From Proteus mirabilis ATCC 29906 (GTDB lineage Bacteria; Pseudomonadota; Gammaproteobacteria; Enterobacterales; Enterobacteriaceae): a stretch of DNA of 64,000 bases. The notes under the pieces were generated by a model. It saw only the letters and a list, made by a program, of their open reading frames with translations, was not told where the DNA came from and did not search any database. Below are positions 8,639-17,629 of the stretch, in pieces. Made by a program: the position numbers and the translations under genes. The stretch lies in NCBI RefSeq assembly GCF_000160755.1, contig NZ_GG668576.1, positions 592,422 through 656,421 on the forward strand, in the 5' to 3' direction. The stretch's first letter is position 1; every line of letters begins with the position of its first letter.

Positions 8639-9619
8639 ATGAAATTAAATGATGAATTAACTAATTCTATCGCATCAGTCACAGAAGCTGCTGCTATTGC
8701 GGCTATGCCATGGGTAGGTAAACAAGATAAAAATGCGGCAGATGCTGCCGCAGTTGCCGCCATGCGAGAGCGCCTTAATAGCCTTAATATCAATGGCCAA
8801 ATTGTTATTGGTGAAGGTGAAATTGATGAAGCACCTATGCTCTATATTGGCGAACCAGTAGGCAACGGCCAAGGTGAAAAAATAGAAATCGCCGTTGATC
8901 CTATCGATGGTACTCGCATGGTCGCTACCGGTGAAAATAATTCTTTGGCTATTTTAGCTGCAGGTTTTGAAGGTAGTTTTTTACAAGCACCCGATATGTA
9001 CATGGAAAAACTGGTTGTCGGTAAAAAAGCAGCAGGTGTGATCGACCTTAACCATTGCCTTGAATATAACCTTGATGCTATTGCACAAACATTAAATAAA
9101 TCATTAAGCCAGTTAACACTAGCTATTTTAGATAAACCGCGCCATCACGATATTATCATTGATTTGCGTAATAGAGGTATTAATGTCATCACTTTGCCGG
9201 ATGGCGATGTGCTTGCTTCTTTATATGCCACAATGCCTAATAATCCTATTGATGTTATGTACGGCATTGGTGGCGCGCCAGAAGGTGTAATTAGTGCCGC
9301 TATTGCTAAAGCTTTAGGTGGTGATATGCAAGCGCGCCTTATTACCCGCGATATTGCTAAAGGTAATAATGCAACAAATAGAGAAATTGCAGCACAAGAA
9401 ATCTCTCGATGCCATAATATGGGAACTGATGTTAATATTACATTGCCACTTGAAATATTGGTGCGCCATCAGGATGTTATGTTTGCAGCAACCGCAATTA
9501 CTGCCGGTGACCTATTATCCGGTGTCACTGAACAAAGCGATTATTTGCGTACACACTCGTTAGTGATTAATGGCTCCACACACTCATTACGTTATATCGA
9601 AAACTATCATTTACGCTAA
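8639..9619 (+). CDS. Class II fructose-1,6-bisphosphatase (GlpX/YggF type)
   Basis: The product hydrolyses fructose-1,6-bisphosphate to fructose-6-phosphate in gluconeogenesis. The class II signature is clear: GEGEIDEAPMLYIGE, then DPIDGTRM with the metal-binding acidic residues, then LPDGDVLASL and GIGGAPEGVISAA. The reading frame is open from 8573, but the family begins at the MKLNDELTNSIASVTEAAAIAAMPW region, so I place the start at 8639 (326 residues). The APDMYMEKLVV and AKALGGDMQARL segments are closer to E. coli YggF than to GlpX as I recall them. It is not next to glpFK, which also fits the YggF-like paralogue. Confidence 0.85.
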   Translation: MKLNDELTNSIASVTEAAAIAAMPWVGKQDKNAADAAAVAAMRERLNSLNINGQIVIGEGEIDEAPMLYIGEPVGNGQGEKIEIAVDPIDGTRMVATGENNSLAILAAGFEGSFLQAPDMYMEKLVVGKKAAGVIDLNHCLEYNLDAIAQTLNKSLSQLTLAILDKPRHHDIIIDLRNRGINVITLPDGDVLASLYATMPNNPIDVMYGIGGAPEGVISAAIAKALGGDMQARLITRDIAKGNNATNREIAAQEISRCHNMGTDVNITLPLEILVRHQDVMFAATAITAGDLLSGVTEQSDYLRTHSLVINGSTHSLRYIENYHLR

Positions 9620-9641
9620 CACGAGAATAACAACTAAAAAA

Positions 9642-9663
9642 GCGACACGGGCTTACGTGTCGC
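9642..9663 (-). terminator. Terminator between convergent genes
   Basis: A perfect 8-bp stem, GCGACACG with CGTGTCGC, around a 6-nt loop. On the minus strand it is followed by TTTTTT, so it chiefly ends the leftward operon 13816-9701; the plus-strand side has a weaker T-run. Confidence 0.8.
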
Positions 9664-9700
9664 AAAATGTATTTAAGGGGTATTTATAGTTATAATTAAT

Positions 9701-10732
9701 TCATGCTAATAAATTAGCTGGATTATCAATACACAGCTTATCTATTATCGTCTTATCAATGCCACGCTGTGCTAATAATGAAAGAAAAACGTTAGGCACA
9801 AAACCCCAACCATTTCCGCCATTTTTTGCCCACATCTGTTTTAAAAACACATCATGACTTAATACAATTTGGTTACCATAACCTCTTTCTATTAAGGTTG
9901 CGACAGCTTCAACCGTATCCATCACACTGGGTGCCGCGCCTTCTTTAGGGAAAGAAATATCAAGACCTATCATGTCAAATTCAAGCCAAACACCTCGATC
10001 AAGCATTTTGCATTGATAATCGATATCTTTACCAGAAGGATCTGAATGGGCTAACGATATTTTGGCTGGATCACACCCCATTTCTGTTAAAAGAATATCT
10101 AATACTTCATCACCACGGCGTTGCCAACCTGGCATATGAATATTCATTGAGGCATAAGGGTTATTATTTTGAGCCAGTGCAGCGGCACGTAAACTATTTT
10201 TTTCACCATCTGTAAAGAAAGGAGATACACCAATTTCGCCAATCATACCAGCACGAATATCTGTACCGTCAATGCCGATATTTAATTCATCATCGATCAT
10301 TTTTGCCATCGCATCAATATCATCAGCTAGGCGTTTTCCTTCAAATTTCTCAATATAAAGGCCGGAAGAAGCAACGACATTAATCCCCGTTAATTCTGCA
10401 ACTTGTTTTAATTTTCTAATATCACGACCAATTGACGATGAACCTGTAGCATCAACAATCGTTTTGCCCCCAAGCTCTTTAAAATTATTTAATTCAAAAA
10501 TAACGTCTTCAATGGGTTTTTTATCCATATTATCGCAACAACAATATGGATCGTATTTTAGTCCCCACTGAATATCTGCACTGACTTTTTTATCTACTAA
10601 AACGTGTGAGAATTCATAAAAAGGTTCATCAACAACGCCAGATAAATCATTAAATAAATGTTCGTGAGGTAGTGTCAGCCCCATATCCGCTTTTTTAACC
10701 GGACCCGTTACCGTTTGAATATAACCTTTCAT
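9701..10732 (-). CDS. Phosphotriesterase-homology amidohydrolase
   Basis: This is a 343-residue amidohydrolase of the phosphotriesterase (PHP/Php) branch. It keeps the metal ligands: HEH near residues 23-25, a Glu in GEIGVSP where true phosphotriesterases have the carboxylated Lys, His in NIHMPGWQR and LAHSDPSGKD, and Asp in LSHDVFLKQMW. Family members act as lactonases, phosphotriesterases or on unknown substrates. It is the last gene of the operon, with only 2 bp between it and the transporter gene, so the substrate is probably the compound brought in by that transporter. A CCC cysteine triplet near residue 62 is unusual. Confidence 0.8.
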   Translation of the reverse strand: MKGYIQTVTGPVKKADMGLTLPHEHLFNDLSGVVDEPFYEFSHVLVDKKVSADIQWGLKYDPYCCCDNMDKKPIEDVIFELNNFKELGGKTIVDATGSSSIGRDIRKLKQVAELTGINVVASSGLYIEKFEGKRLADDIDAMAKMIDDELNIGIDGTDIRAGMIGEIGVSPFFTDGEKNSLRAAALAQNNNPYASMNIHMPGWQRRGDEVLDILLTEMGCDPAKISLAHSDPSGKDIDYQCKMLDRGVWLEFDMIGLDISFPKEGAAPSVMDTVEAVATLIERGYGNQIVLSHDVFLKQMWAKNGGNGWGFVPNVFLSLLAQRGIDKTIIDKLCIDNPANLLA

Positions 10733-10734
10733 GA

Positions 10735-11700
10735 TTATGCCCCTGCTCTTTTTACTGATTTAGTCGCTTTAAACTCAGGAATGGTAGTAACAATGGCGCC
10801 GACTAAGGCAAATAACGTACCGATGATTGTGACTAAATAAACAGTATTTCCCAACGAAGGTAATAATAGGTCAATTAATACTGAACCCAGTAATTGGCCC
10901 GCAGTTGATGCAACACCTAACATTAGTAACCCTAAGCCTCGTACTAAAATAGCCATTAATGCAATAGACATTAACCCTAAAGGCCCACCTAAATACATCC
11001 ACCATGTAGCAGGAAGCTCCAGTGTTATATGCCCTAACGCCATACGTACTACTAACGCAATCGTTAAAACAGTAAATCCAACAATAAAGTTCCAAGTAAT
11101 AGAAACCATCATCGAACCTGTTGCTTCAGCCACTTTTGAATTACCTGCTGGTTGCCATCCCGCTAATAAACCCGCTAAAAAAGGTAGAATAGCTAAGTAA
11201 ATAAAAGAGGTTGAATGCCACTGCGGAGAAACGACAAAAAGAGTAGCAACAACAGCTAATACGGCACCTAATACACGATATGGGGTGAAGTATTTCTTCT
11301 CATCCACACCTATACCAAAGCGGTCACATAATAAACCTGATAATAACAGTGCTGAAATTAATGCTGTTTGGAATGTAGCTATTCCTAATGCACTGGCTGA
11401 TGCTCCTTCAGAAAAAACCACCATTGCGCCACAGAGGCCAGCAAACCAGTTCCATAATGGAATTTTACGTGTTTTAATTAATGTCGGAATAGAAGCAAAT
11501 TGCTGACGATATTGTTTTTTGGACATAATGATAAAAAACATGACCACTAAACCACTGGCAAAAGAGATAACTGCACTAGCATTACCGTCTTTTAATACAT
11601 GTCCCAGTTGCCCATTCACCGCAGACTGCATTGGTGATAGCATCCCTGCTAACACAGTTGCTACCATCAGCAAGGGTGTTGATAAATTTTTTGTACTCAT
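10735..11700 (-). CDS. DMT-superfamily transporter (DUF606/YdcZ type, duplicated)
   Basis: The 321-residue integral membrane protein has about ten hydrophobic helices arranged as two repeats. Each repeat begins with a Gly/Pro-containing helix (GMLSPMQSAVNGQLG and GPLGLMSIALMAILVRGLG), typical of the DUF606 branch of the drug/metabolite transporter superfamily. Direction and substrate are not evident. It sits between the amidotransferase-like gene and the phosphotriesterase-like gene, so it is probably the import or export step of this pathway. Confidence 0.78.
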   Translation of the reverse strand: MSTKNLSTPLLMVATVLAGMLSPMQSAVNGQLGHVLKDGNASAVISFASGLVVMFFIIMSKKQYRQQFASIPTLIKTRKIPLWNWFAGLCGAMVVFSEGASASALGIATFQTALISALLLSGLLCDRFGIGVDEKKYFTPYRVLGAVLAVVATLFVVSPQWHSTSFIYLAILPFLAGLLAGWQPAGNSKVAEATGSMMVSITWNFIVGFTVLTIALVVRMALGHITLELPATWWMYLGGPLGLMSIALMAILVRGLGLLMLGVASTAGQLLGSVLIDLLLPSLGNTVYLVTIIGTLFALVGAIVTTIPEFKATKSVKRAGA

Positions 11701-11774
11701 AAGATGTTCCTTTTGGATTATTGACTATGAGTGATTTCTTTTTTATTTTTCAAGTAATCGGTTATTTTGTTATT

Positions 11775-11802
11775 AGCGCAGAGTGTATCTCCGCGCTTTT
11801 TT
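11775..11802 (+). other. Intercistronic hairpin with a plus-strand T-run
   Basis: GCGC-A-GAG pairs with CTC-C-GCGC around a 5-nt loop and is followed on the plus strand by TTTTTT. All genes around it are on the minus strand, so as a terminator it would act on antisense transcription. In the leftward mRNA it may instead shield the 131-bp gap between the amidotransferase and transporter genes. Confidence 0.5.
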
Positions 11803-11831
11803 ACTTTTCTTACTGCTATTGTTATTAAGAA

Positions 11832-12569
11832 CTAACGTGCGATTTGCTTTAGAATATTGACCCACATATCAGCATAATGTGGCCATGCTAAAAACTCTTT
11901 GCTCCCCCAATGCGGTGAACAGTCACTCATAAAACAAGCTGTTTTTCCTTTTTCAAATTGACCAAACACCAGTAGTGGATCTTCGCCAATATTCAAAACC
12001 GTTTCAGTGTTATGTTTAGCGAACACTTTGTTATAACCAAGGAACATCGGCCATTCACTAAAACCTTTTATCGTGGCATGCTCTGCATTAACTGGAGTTG
12101 CGAATACTCCTTCTGGGGCTTCCACACGATCATCACCCTCTAACATTTCAACAGGTAACACTTGTGCCAATAAGGTATTTTTATAGTTTGCTTTCGCTTC
12201 AATACCCATAAATGATAGATAGCCGCCAATCATTAATAAGCCACCACCATTAGCAACAAACTGTTTAATTAGCCCTAATGCATTTGGAAGTACTTTCATG
12301 TTGTAGAAAGTATCGTTTTGCAAGAGGAAAGTATTAGCACCAATATCACTGATCACGATGACATCATATTTTGCTAATTCTTCATCAGTCTGAGGAAATG
12401 CGACCTGAACGGTATGTGCAGGCATATAATCAACTGCTACCCCTTTTTCCCTTAAACAATTTAATAAAAAAGTGGCACCTTCCTCATATTTACTAGAAGT
12501 GAAACTGTCGTAGCCTTTTGAGTGGATCATATGAATGTGCCATGACTCACCAATAAATAAGATTTTCAT
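11832..12569 (-). CDS. Glutamine-amidotransferase-like (DUF1355-type) protein
   Basis: The 245-residue protein has the class I glutamine amidotransferase-like fold seen in the ThuA/DUF1355 group: an N-terminal beta strand KILFIGESWHIHM, a VIVISDIGANTFLL strand, and GLLMIGGYLSFMG at the position of the nucleophile elbow, where a Ser or Tyr stands instead of the catalytic Cys. A true amidotransferase activity is therefore doubtful; ThuA-like members bind sugars or act as sugar oxidoreductase partners. It follows the DeoR-kinase fusion gene by 26 bp and belongs to the same operon. Confidence 0.68.
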   Translation of the reverse strand: MKILFIGESWHIHMIHSKGYDSFTSSKYEEGATFLLNCLREKGVAVDYMPAHTVQVAFPQTDEELAKYDVIVISDIGANTFLLQNDTFYNMKVLPNALGLIKQFVANGGGLLMIGGYLSFMGIEAKANYKNTLLAQVLPVEMLEGDDRVEAPEGVFATPVNAEHATIKGFSEWPMFLGYNKVFAKHNTETVLNIGEDPLLVFGQFEKGKTACFMSDCSPHWGSKEFLAWPHYADMWVNILKQIAR

Positions 12570-12595
12570 TTTTTTTCCTCTTTCAAAAAGATTAT

Positions 12596-13816
12596 TTATT
12601 CAGGGGATTGAGTGACAATCTGTGAATATGTTGTTTGATTGATGCGATGCATGACATTAATATCTTCAGGCATTTCTGAAGCATTACTCGTCTCAACAGC
12701 TAGTGATGCAAAAGCTGATGCATAGCGTAACGCGTAAGAAAACTGCTTTCCTTTTGCTAATGAGGCTGCTAGTGCACCATTAAAAGCATCACCAGCGCCC
12801 GCTGTATTTTTTACCACCGCAGGATAAGCTGGTGAGTAAATATATTTATAACCGTCATAAGCTAATGAACCTTTACTACCTAAAGTAATGACAACTTTAT
12901 TAACACCTTTTTGATAAATAGCATTGGCTGCATTTTTAGCAGATACTAAATCAACAACTTCAATACCTGATAATAAGCTGGCTTCTGTTTCATTAGGTGT
13001 TAATATATCTAACATTGGCAATAGCTTATCAATAACTTTATTGTAAGGTGCAGGATTTAAAATAATGGGAATATTATTTTCATTCCCGATTGAAATAATT
13101 TCCTTTAATGCTTCAATATTAGTTTCTAATTGCAATAAAATTATATCGGCATCTATAATTTTATCTTTTTGTATTTTTACCTCATCAGAAGAAATATCCA
13201 TATTAGCCCCTGAATAAATAGAAATAATATTTTCACCACTCTCTTCTGACACAAAGATTGATGCTGTTCCAGTTTGATGATTTTCAGTTTGATATATCGT
13301 TGATGTTTTTATTCTTGATGACGATATAAAATTTACTGCATAATCACTAAACTGATCAGTACCGATTTTGGTGATAAAATGCACCTGTGCATCAGCATAA
13401 CTTGCCGCTAATGCTTGATTACATCCTTTACCTCCTGGTGAGAAGATAAATTTATTCGCCAATAAAGATTCCCCGGTTTCTGGCAGTCTGGGCAAATAAC
13501 TAATCATATCAACATTAAATGAACCTAATACACATACTTTATTTACTGCCGGCTGCCCCGCTAAATTAATTTTATCAATTTGATCATTACATTCTAAAAA
13601 TTGTATGATTTCTTTTTTGGCAACTTTGTCTAATGTTTCAAATTCAATAAAGGCCCCACCATGGCATCTTTTAATTATTCCTTTCTCAGCCAATGTATTT
13701 AAATCTGATCGTATCGTTTCTTTGGTAACACTAAGCTCTTTTGCTAAAACAGAAACTTTTACTGCACCATGACCTTTGATCAGATTAACAATTTTTTTAT
13801 GACGCTCTGCTTTCAT
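12596..13816 (-). CDS. DeoR-type regulator fused to a ribokinase-family (PfkB) kinase
   Basis: This 406-residue protein combines two functions. Residues 1-60 are a DeoR-family winged helix (KVSVLAKELSVTKETIRSDL, then GIIKRCHGGAF). Residues about 92-390 are a PfkB carbohydrate kinase with the ribokinase motifs SPGGKGCNQALAA (substrate and Gly-Gly hinge), NPAPYN, TPNETEA and the anion hole/catalytic base NTAGAGDAFNGALA. In ordinary DeoR regulators the C-terminal half is a sugar-phosphate sensor; here a kinase takes its place, so it could sense or phosphorylate the inducer itself. It heads the operon and has tandem repeats in its promoter that may be its operators. Confidence 0.85.
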   Translation of the reverse strand: MKAERHKKIVNLIKGHGAVKVSVLAKELSVTKETIRSDLNTLAEKGIIKRCHGGAFIEFETLDKVAKKEIIQFLECNDQIDKINLAGQPAVNKVCVLGSFNVDMISYLPRLPETGESLLANKFIFSPGGKGCNQALAASYADAQVHFITKIGTDQFSDYAVNFISSSRIKTSTIYQTENHQTGTASIFVSEESGENIISIYSGANMDISSDEVKIQKDKIIDADIILLQLETNIEALKEIISIGNENNIPIILNPAPYNKVIDKLLPMLDILTPNETEASLLSGIEVVDLVSAKNAANAIYQKGVNKVVITLGSKGSLAYDGYKYIYSPAYPAVVKNTAGAGDAFNGALAASLAKGKQFSYALRYASAFASLAVETSNASEMPEDINVMHRINQTTYSQIVTQSPE

Positions 13817-14822
13817 TTAATGTTACCTCTATGGCAACAACTTTAATTTATTAGTTGTTATGGGATTGTGATTACAATCATATGTTATTTATTAAAAGCA
13901 AAAAAAAGCAGAAACACAAAAATAAAAAACAAAAAAAAGCAGAAATAAATAATGATAGTAATAAGATTACTTAATATATAGAAGCCATCTCCCCTCTCAT
14001 AAAAACACAAATAAAATCAAATAATAAAATAACAAACACTATATTGATTATAAAACAATCTAATATTAATTATTTGTTTTTTAAAACTTAAATAATTAAC
14101 TTAAAAAACAATAAAAAATAAAAACCTTATTTTATAATAATTTAGAGTTATTAGAATAATCAAAAATAAAAATAATCATCACTATGTTTAAATAACCAAC
14201 TATTTTAGTGAATCGAACAAAGCTTAAAATAAATTAATCATCCATTTTTATAGTTCATAAATTAGTACAATTCTTCTTACCATTCAAATGTATAGCCAAT
14301 GATAATGTAAATTAATCATGTCAACTTATAATTAGAAATACAGACACAATGATTAAAATAGAAGCAGTTTTTATTGTCTCATTTTGTGAGGTAGATAACA
14401 TTAATAACAACAGTCATTGAACAAACTAAGTATAAATAACCTATTTTAAGTAGGCAAAGTAAGTAAAAATCTTGCTTTATTTATTGATTTATTTTTTTAC
14501 TCGTCAATCTTTGGCTTATTTTGTAAATAGCTGAGAATACTAAAGCACTAACAGCAACTCACTGATACAAAATATAACTCCAACAAAAAACAAAAACTTA
14601 GATATAAAAACTAAAAATCACAAAATTCAAGAAGATAAAATCAGCAATAATGTGTTCTAAAATATCTAATACCTAAATAGATTGTAAAACAACCTATTTA
14701 TCAGACATATTCCGACACATTTATTTTCTAGCGATGTTTAAACTTAGTGTCTAAGATTATAAATATAAATTGAGCACCAATAATCTGATAAATACACAAC
14801 GTAAAGACATAAGGATATACCT
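13817..14822. other. 1-kb A+T-rich intergenic region with tandem operator-like repeats
   Basis: No gene is visible in this long divergent region. The most striking element is a 16-bp direct repeat, CAAAAAAAAGCAGAAA, at 13899-13914 and 13930-13945, spaced 31 bp (about three helical turns), in the promoter of the DeoR-kinase gene. DeoR-family operators are often tandem repeats of this kind, so autoregulation is likely. The rest, roughly 13,950-14,800, is very A+T rich with no clear structure; the promoter of the DUF4822 gene must lie at its right end. Confidence 0.55.
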
Positions 14823-15308
14823 ATGAAAATAAAATCACTTATTGCTATTTCATTATTAAGTGTTAGTGCTTCTCTTTTTGCCGCTGAAAGCACCAGCACA
14901 ACACAACAAGTTCAGGGCGTAACTCAAGCACAAAAAGATCTCAATGATTATGAAAAAGTCATGGTAGAAAAAGTTTGGGTTACCACACAAGCCATTGACG
15001 AGAAAGGCAATAAAGTTGACGCTAATAATCCACAAGTCAGTAATTATTTTGGCCTAGCAGAATATTATCCTAATGGCACTTTTATTATGTTTACCCCTGA
15101 AGGTAAACAAAAAATGCAAGGGGATTGGTCAATGTCTAATGATGGAAAAACGCGTACATTAGTTGCCAAAGATGCACAAGGAAAAACACTATTTACTCGT
15201 GATGTAGAAAATATCACCATCAATAATGATGAGTATACCTATCGTATTTACCCAACTGAAGGGGATAATACTGTTTATTTTGATATTATTCATCACGTTA
15301 AGAAATAA
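14823..15308 (+). CDS. Secreted DUF4822 protein
   Basis: The 161-residue product has a classical signal peptide (KIKSLIAISLLSVSASLFAAES, cleavage after AxA near residue 21). The mature domain resembles DUF4822: a KVWVTTQAIDEKGN strand, FGLAEYYPNGTFIMF and GDWSMSNDGKTRTLV, a lipocalin-like beta pattern. The function of the family is not known to me. It is a single gene with its own terminator, probably periplasmic or exported. Confidence 0.72.
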   Translation: MKIKSLIAISLLSVSASLFAAESTSTTQQVQGVTQAQKDLNDYEKVMVEKVWVTTQAIDEKGNKVDANNPQVSNYFGLAEYYPNGTFIMFTPEGKQKMQGDWSMSNDGKTRTLVAKDAQGKTLFTRDVENITINNDEYTYRIYPTEGDNTVYFDIIHHVKK

Positions 15309-15342
15309 TCATAATACGTTGTTTCACCTGTTATAAATAATT

Positions 15343-15380
15343 AAGGGCTATTTTATGGTAAGTAAAATAGCCCTTTTTTT
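15343..15380 (+). terminator. Strong terminator after the DUF4822 gene
   Basis: A 13-bp perfect stem, AAGGGCTATTTTA with TAAAATAGCCCTT around a 7-nt loop, runs into TTTTTTT on the plus strand. It separates the DUF4822 gene from the convergent RNA-repair genes. Confidence 0.88.
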
Positions 15381-15407
15381 AGTTGTATGACCTTAATATA
15401 ACTAGCC

Positions 15408-16544
15408 TTAAATCAAATTTTGAGCTTCCCCATCAACCCAATAAATCACGTTAAGCGCTTCTTCTGGTGTTGGGACTTCCAGTTTGCTCAACATTCTTTC
15501 CATCACTTTATCGGGAACCGCTTCCTTTCTTGCGCTGTTTTGTTTTTTCCATTGCAAATAAGGTACTTCAATATATACCAATGTCACTTTAGCTTGATAA
15601 CGATAAAACAGAGCAATAAGTTGATTACGCATTTGTTTAGTAATATTTGTTGCATTCCAAACAAAAGACTTATGCTCTCTTAAATATATTCTCGCTTGCT
15701 CTTTGGCAAGTTGTGCAATCCATCCATTCGCATCACGATCATCTGGTTTTATATTATGCTGCTGACGTAATGCATCTAAACTTACTACAGGCATATCTGC
15801 ACAATATTGGCGAATATAACTATCTTTGCCCATTCCCGGTAGCCCACAAAGCACAATAACTTCACTTCCTTGCTCAGGATAAGGTTCATAGTGAGGATCG
15901 ACACTATTTTCACTATGAAAATAGTGAAATCGAGCGCCATCAGAAATAAATCGTGCGGGTGTTCTCCAACAATTTAATTCTTCACAGTAAAGTGTAAATA
16001 ACGCTATTTTATCCAATAAAGAGGGCTTATCTTCACAGCTTCGTCCCAGAACATCCGCCTTAGCCAGCAATGCCAATAAATAACAATCTACCCTTAACGA
16101 AGCCGCTAATAAGGCTTTTTTAGGATCGGGTTTATCCATTAACCATAAAGGTAATCCGTGATAGCGTACTAATGCCGCAATCTGTTCTCTATCAATAAAG
16201 CTAACCGGCACTTTTTCATATAAAAAACGTCTTGTCGTTAATTCTCCTTTACGAGCATGGCCTGGCGAAATAATTCGCCCATTCTCTTCACGGGTAGTTG
16301 AACGTTTTTCTACATCATGTAAAAGTGCTGCAATCCATAGAATTTGTTGCTCTCTTTCTGACAGCTCTTGGTATTCAGGGAGTGATTTTATAGCGTGGAT
16401 CACCTGCTGTGTATGAATAGCTACATCACCTTCAGCATGGTGGATCGGATCTTGTCTAACACCGGACATATCACTAATTTCATCATAGTACTCACCAAGT
16501 TGTTCCCATGACATTTCGCTATGTAATTTTTTATGAAGCATCAT
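15408..16544 (-). CDS. HD-domain and polynucleotide-kinase fusion (RNA end processing)
   Basis: Residues about 30-170 form an HD phosphohydrolase domain: His44, the His76-Asp77 pair in AALLHDVEK, HARKGE near 96-101 and YHGLPLW near 128-134. Residues about 228-378 form a P-loop kinase with Walker A GLPGMGKDS (234-242) followed by VSLDALR and an Arg-rich lid (MRNQLIALFYRY), as in T4-type polynucleotide kinases. It overlaps the ligase gene upstream by 14 bp. The set matches a break-repair scheme: the HD domain would clear 2',3'-cyclic or 3'-phosphate ends, the kinase would add a 5'-phosphate, and the ligase would seal. The specific roles are inferred. Confidence 0.82.
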   Translation of the reverse strand: MMLHKKLHSEMSWEQLGEYYDEISDMSGVRQDPIHHAEGDVAIHTQQVIHAIKSLPEYQELSEREQQILWIAALLHDVEKRSTTREENGRIISPGHARKGELTTRRFLYEKVPVSFIDREQIAALVRYHGLPLWLMDKPDPKKALLAASLRVDCYLLALLAKADVLGRSCEDKPSLLDKIALFTLYCEELNCWRTPARFISDGARFHYFHSENSVDPHYEPYPEQGSEVIVLCGLPGMGKDSYIRQYCADMPVVSLDALRQQHNIKPDDRDANGWIAQLAKEQARIYLREHKSFVWNATNITKQMRNQLIALFYRYQAKVTLVYIEVPYLQWKKQNSARKEAVPDKVMERMLSKLEVPTPEEALNVIYWVDGEAQNLI

Positions 16545-17244
16545 GAGACTCCTGTGTTTTTTCCCAAATCAGTGGCGCTCTTTTCCAATTACGTTTCCAA
16601 TGCACATCTGTTTTAACATGATCTTTTCTCACATATTTAAACACCCGATGTGAAAATTCATCTAATGAAAATGCTTGAGCATCTCGTGTGACAATGCCTT
16701 CCATCGCACTTGGTTTCTTGGTTAACACATCTCGTGATTGAAAAGAGCTATGCTTTTGTGCGTGTAAAATAATATTCTTTTCAAACTCTATTTTATTTTC
16801 CGATTTTGGTAGCGAGATTTCCGGTACGGTGGGTAAATCAAATAAAGTGGCATAAAATTGCACTTCTTCCCAACTTAGCCATTTATCCTGACAACGTATG
16901 GCAAAAACATAGAAATACTCTTCCAAATGTTGGTATTCAATAGAATGAATGGCATAAAGATTTTCACCAAAAATATCTAAATTACCTAAATCATTTCTGA
17001 TGGATTGCCAACGCTGGCGTAGTTGTACTGTCCATGCAGATTGTGTCGGAGTCGCATGAGAGCGAGCAAAAACCCCCATTCGATTTAAGCAATTATTTTC
17101 ACCATCTAATTTTTCAGTATGAATAAGATGCTTTATTTTACAGATATCTTGCCACCAATTGGCATTAATACGATCATCGCTTGTTGTGCCTGGTGAAAAA
17201 GGATAGTGATATGTTCTGTCATATTTTTTTGATTGATTATTCAT
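16531..17244 (-). CDS. T4 Rnl-type ATP-dependent RNA ligase
   Basis: The 237-residue protein carries the nucleotidyltransferase motifs of RNA ligases in order: motif I EKLDGEN with the AMP-accepting Lys45, motif III-like EEYFYVFAIR, motif IV AMEGIVTRD and motif V VFKYVRKDHV near the C-terminus. It is short, so it consists of the adenylation domain with little C-terminal extension. The next gene is the HD-kinase fusion, with a 14-bp overlap, so the two proteins are probably made together and act on the same broken RNA, perhaps tRNA cut by a toxin or phage defence nuclease. Confidence 0.85.
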   Translation of the reverse strand: MNNQSKKYDRTYHYPFSPGTTSDDRINANWWQDICKIKHLIHTEKLDGENNCLNRMGVFARSHATPTQSAWTVQLRQRWQSIRNDLGNLDIFGENLYAIHSIEYQHLEEYFYVFAIRCQDKWLSWEEVQFYATLFDLPTVPEISLPKSENKIEFEKNIILHAQKHSSFQSRDVLTKKPSAMEGIVTRDAQAFSLDEFSHRVFKYVRKDHVKTDVHWKRNWKRAPLIWEKTQESHDAS

Positions 17245-17629
17245 TGTGTTATACTCATTAAGTAACAGGAACCCTACTAAATTTATATTAAAATTCAGTG
17301 AGTATATTTATCTGTATTTGCACTATTTATCTTCAGTGCCTTAATGCGTATTACATAACCACAACCTAATAACTCAAAAATAACAAAAGAAATAATTTTT
17401 AACATACTACCTGTATTATCAAGATAGCACTAGAAAAAAATGTTTATATTTATTATTCATTTTCTCTCAATTTTTTTCGTTATTTAACACTCCATGATGA
17501 TTGTTCATCTATCCTTAATAGGGTGACAACGCTAATAATGTCACTCCATGGGTATTTATACTTAAATAATGATAAATATCTTAATCCTCAGTCGCTGTTT
17601 ACATAACGATATTGCACATGGGAGGTAGT
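17245..17629. other. Divergent intergenic region with one dyad
   Basis: No gene seen. A dyad GTGACA (17523-17528) ... TGTCAC (17539-17544) lies about 85 bp before the dehydrogenase start and could be a regulator site. The rest is A+T rich. Confidence 0.4.
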
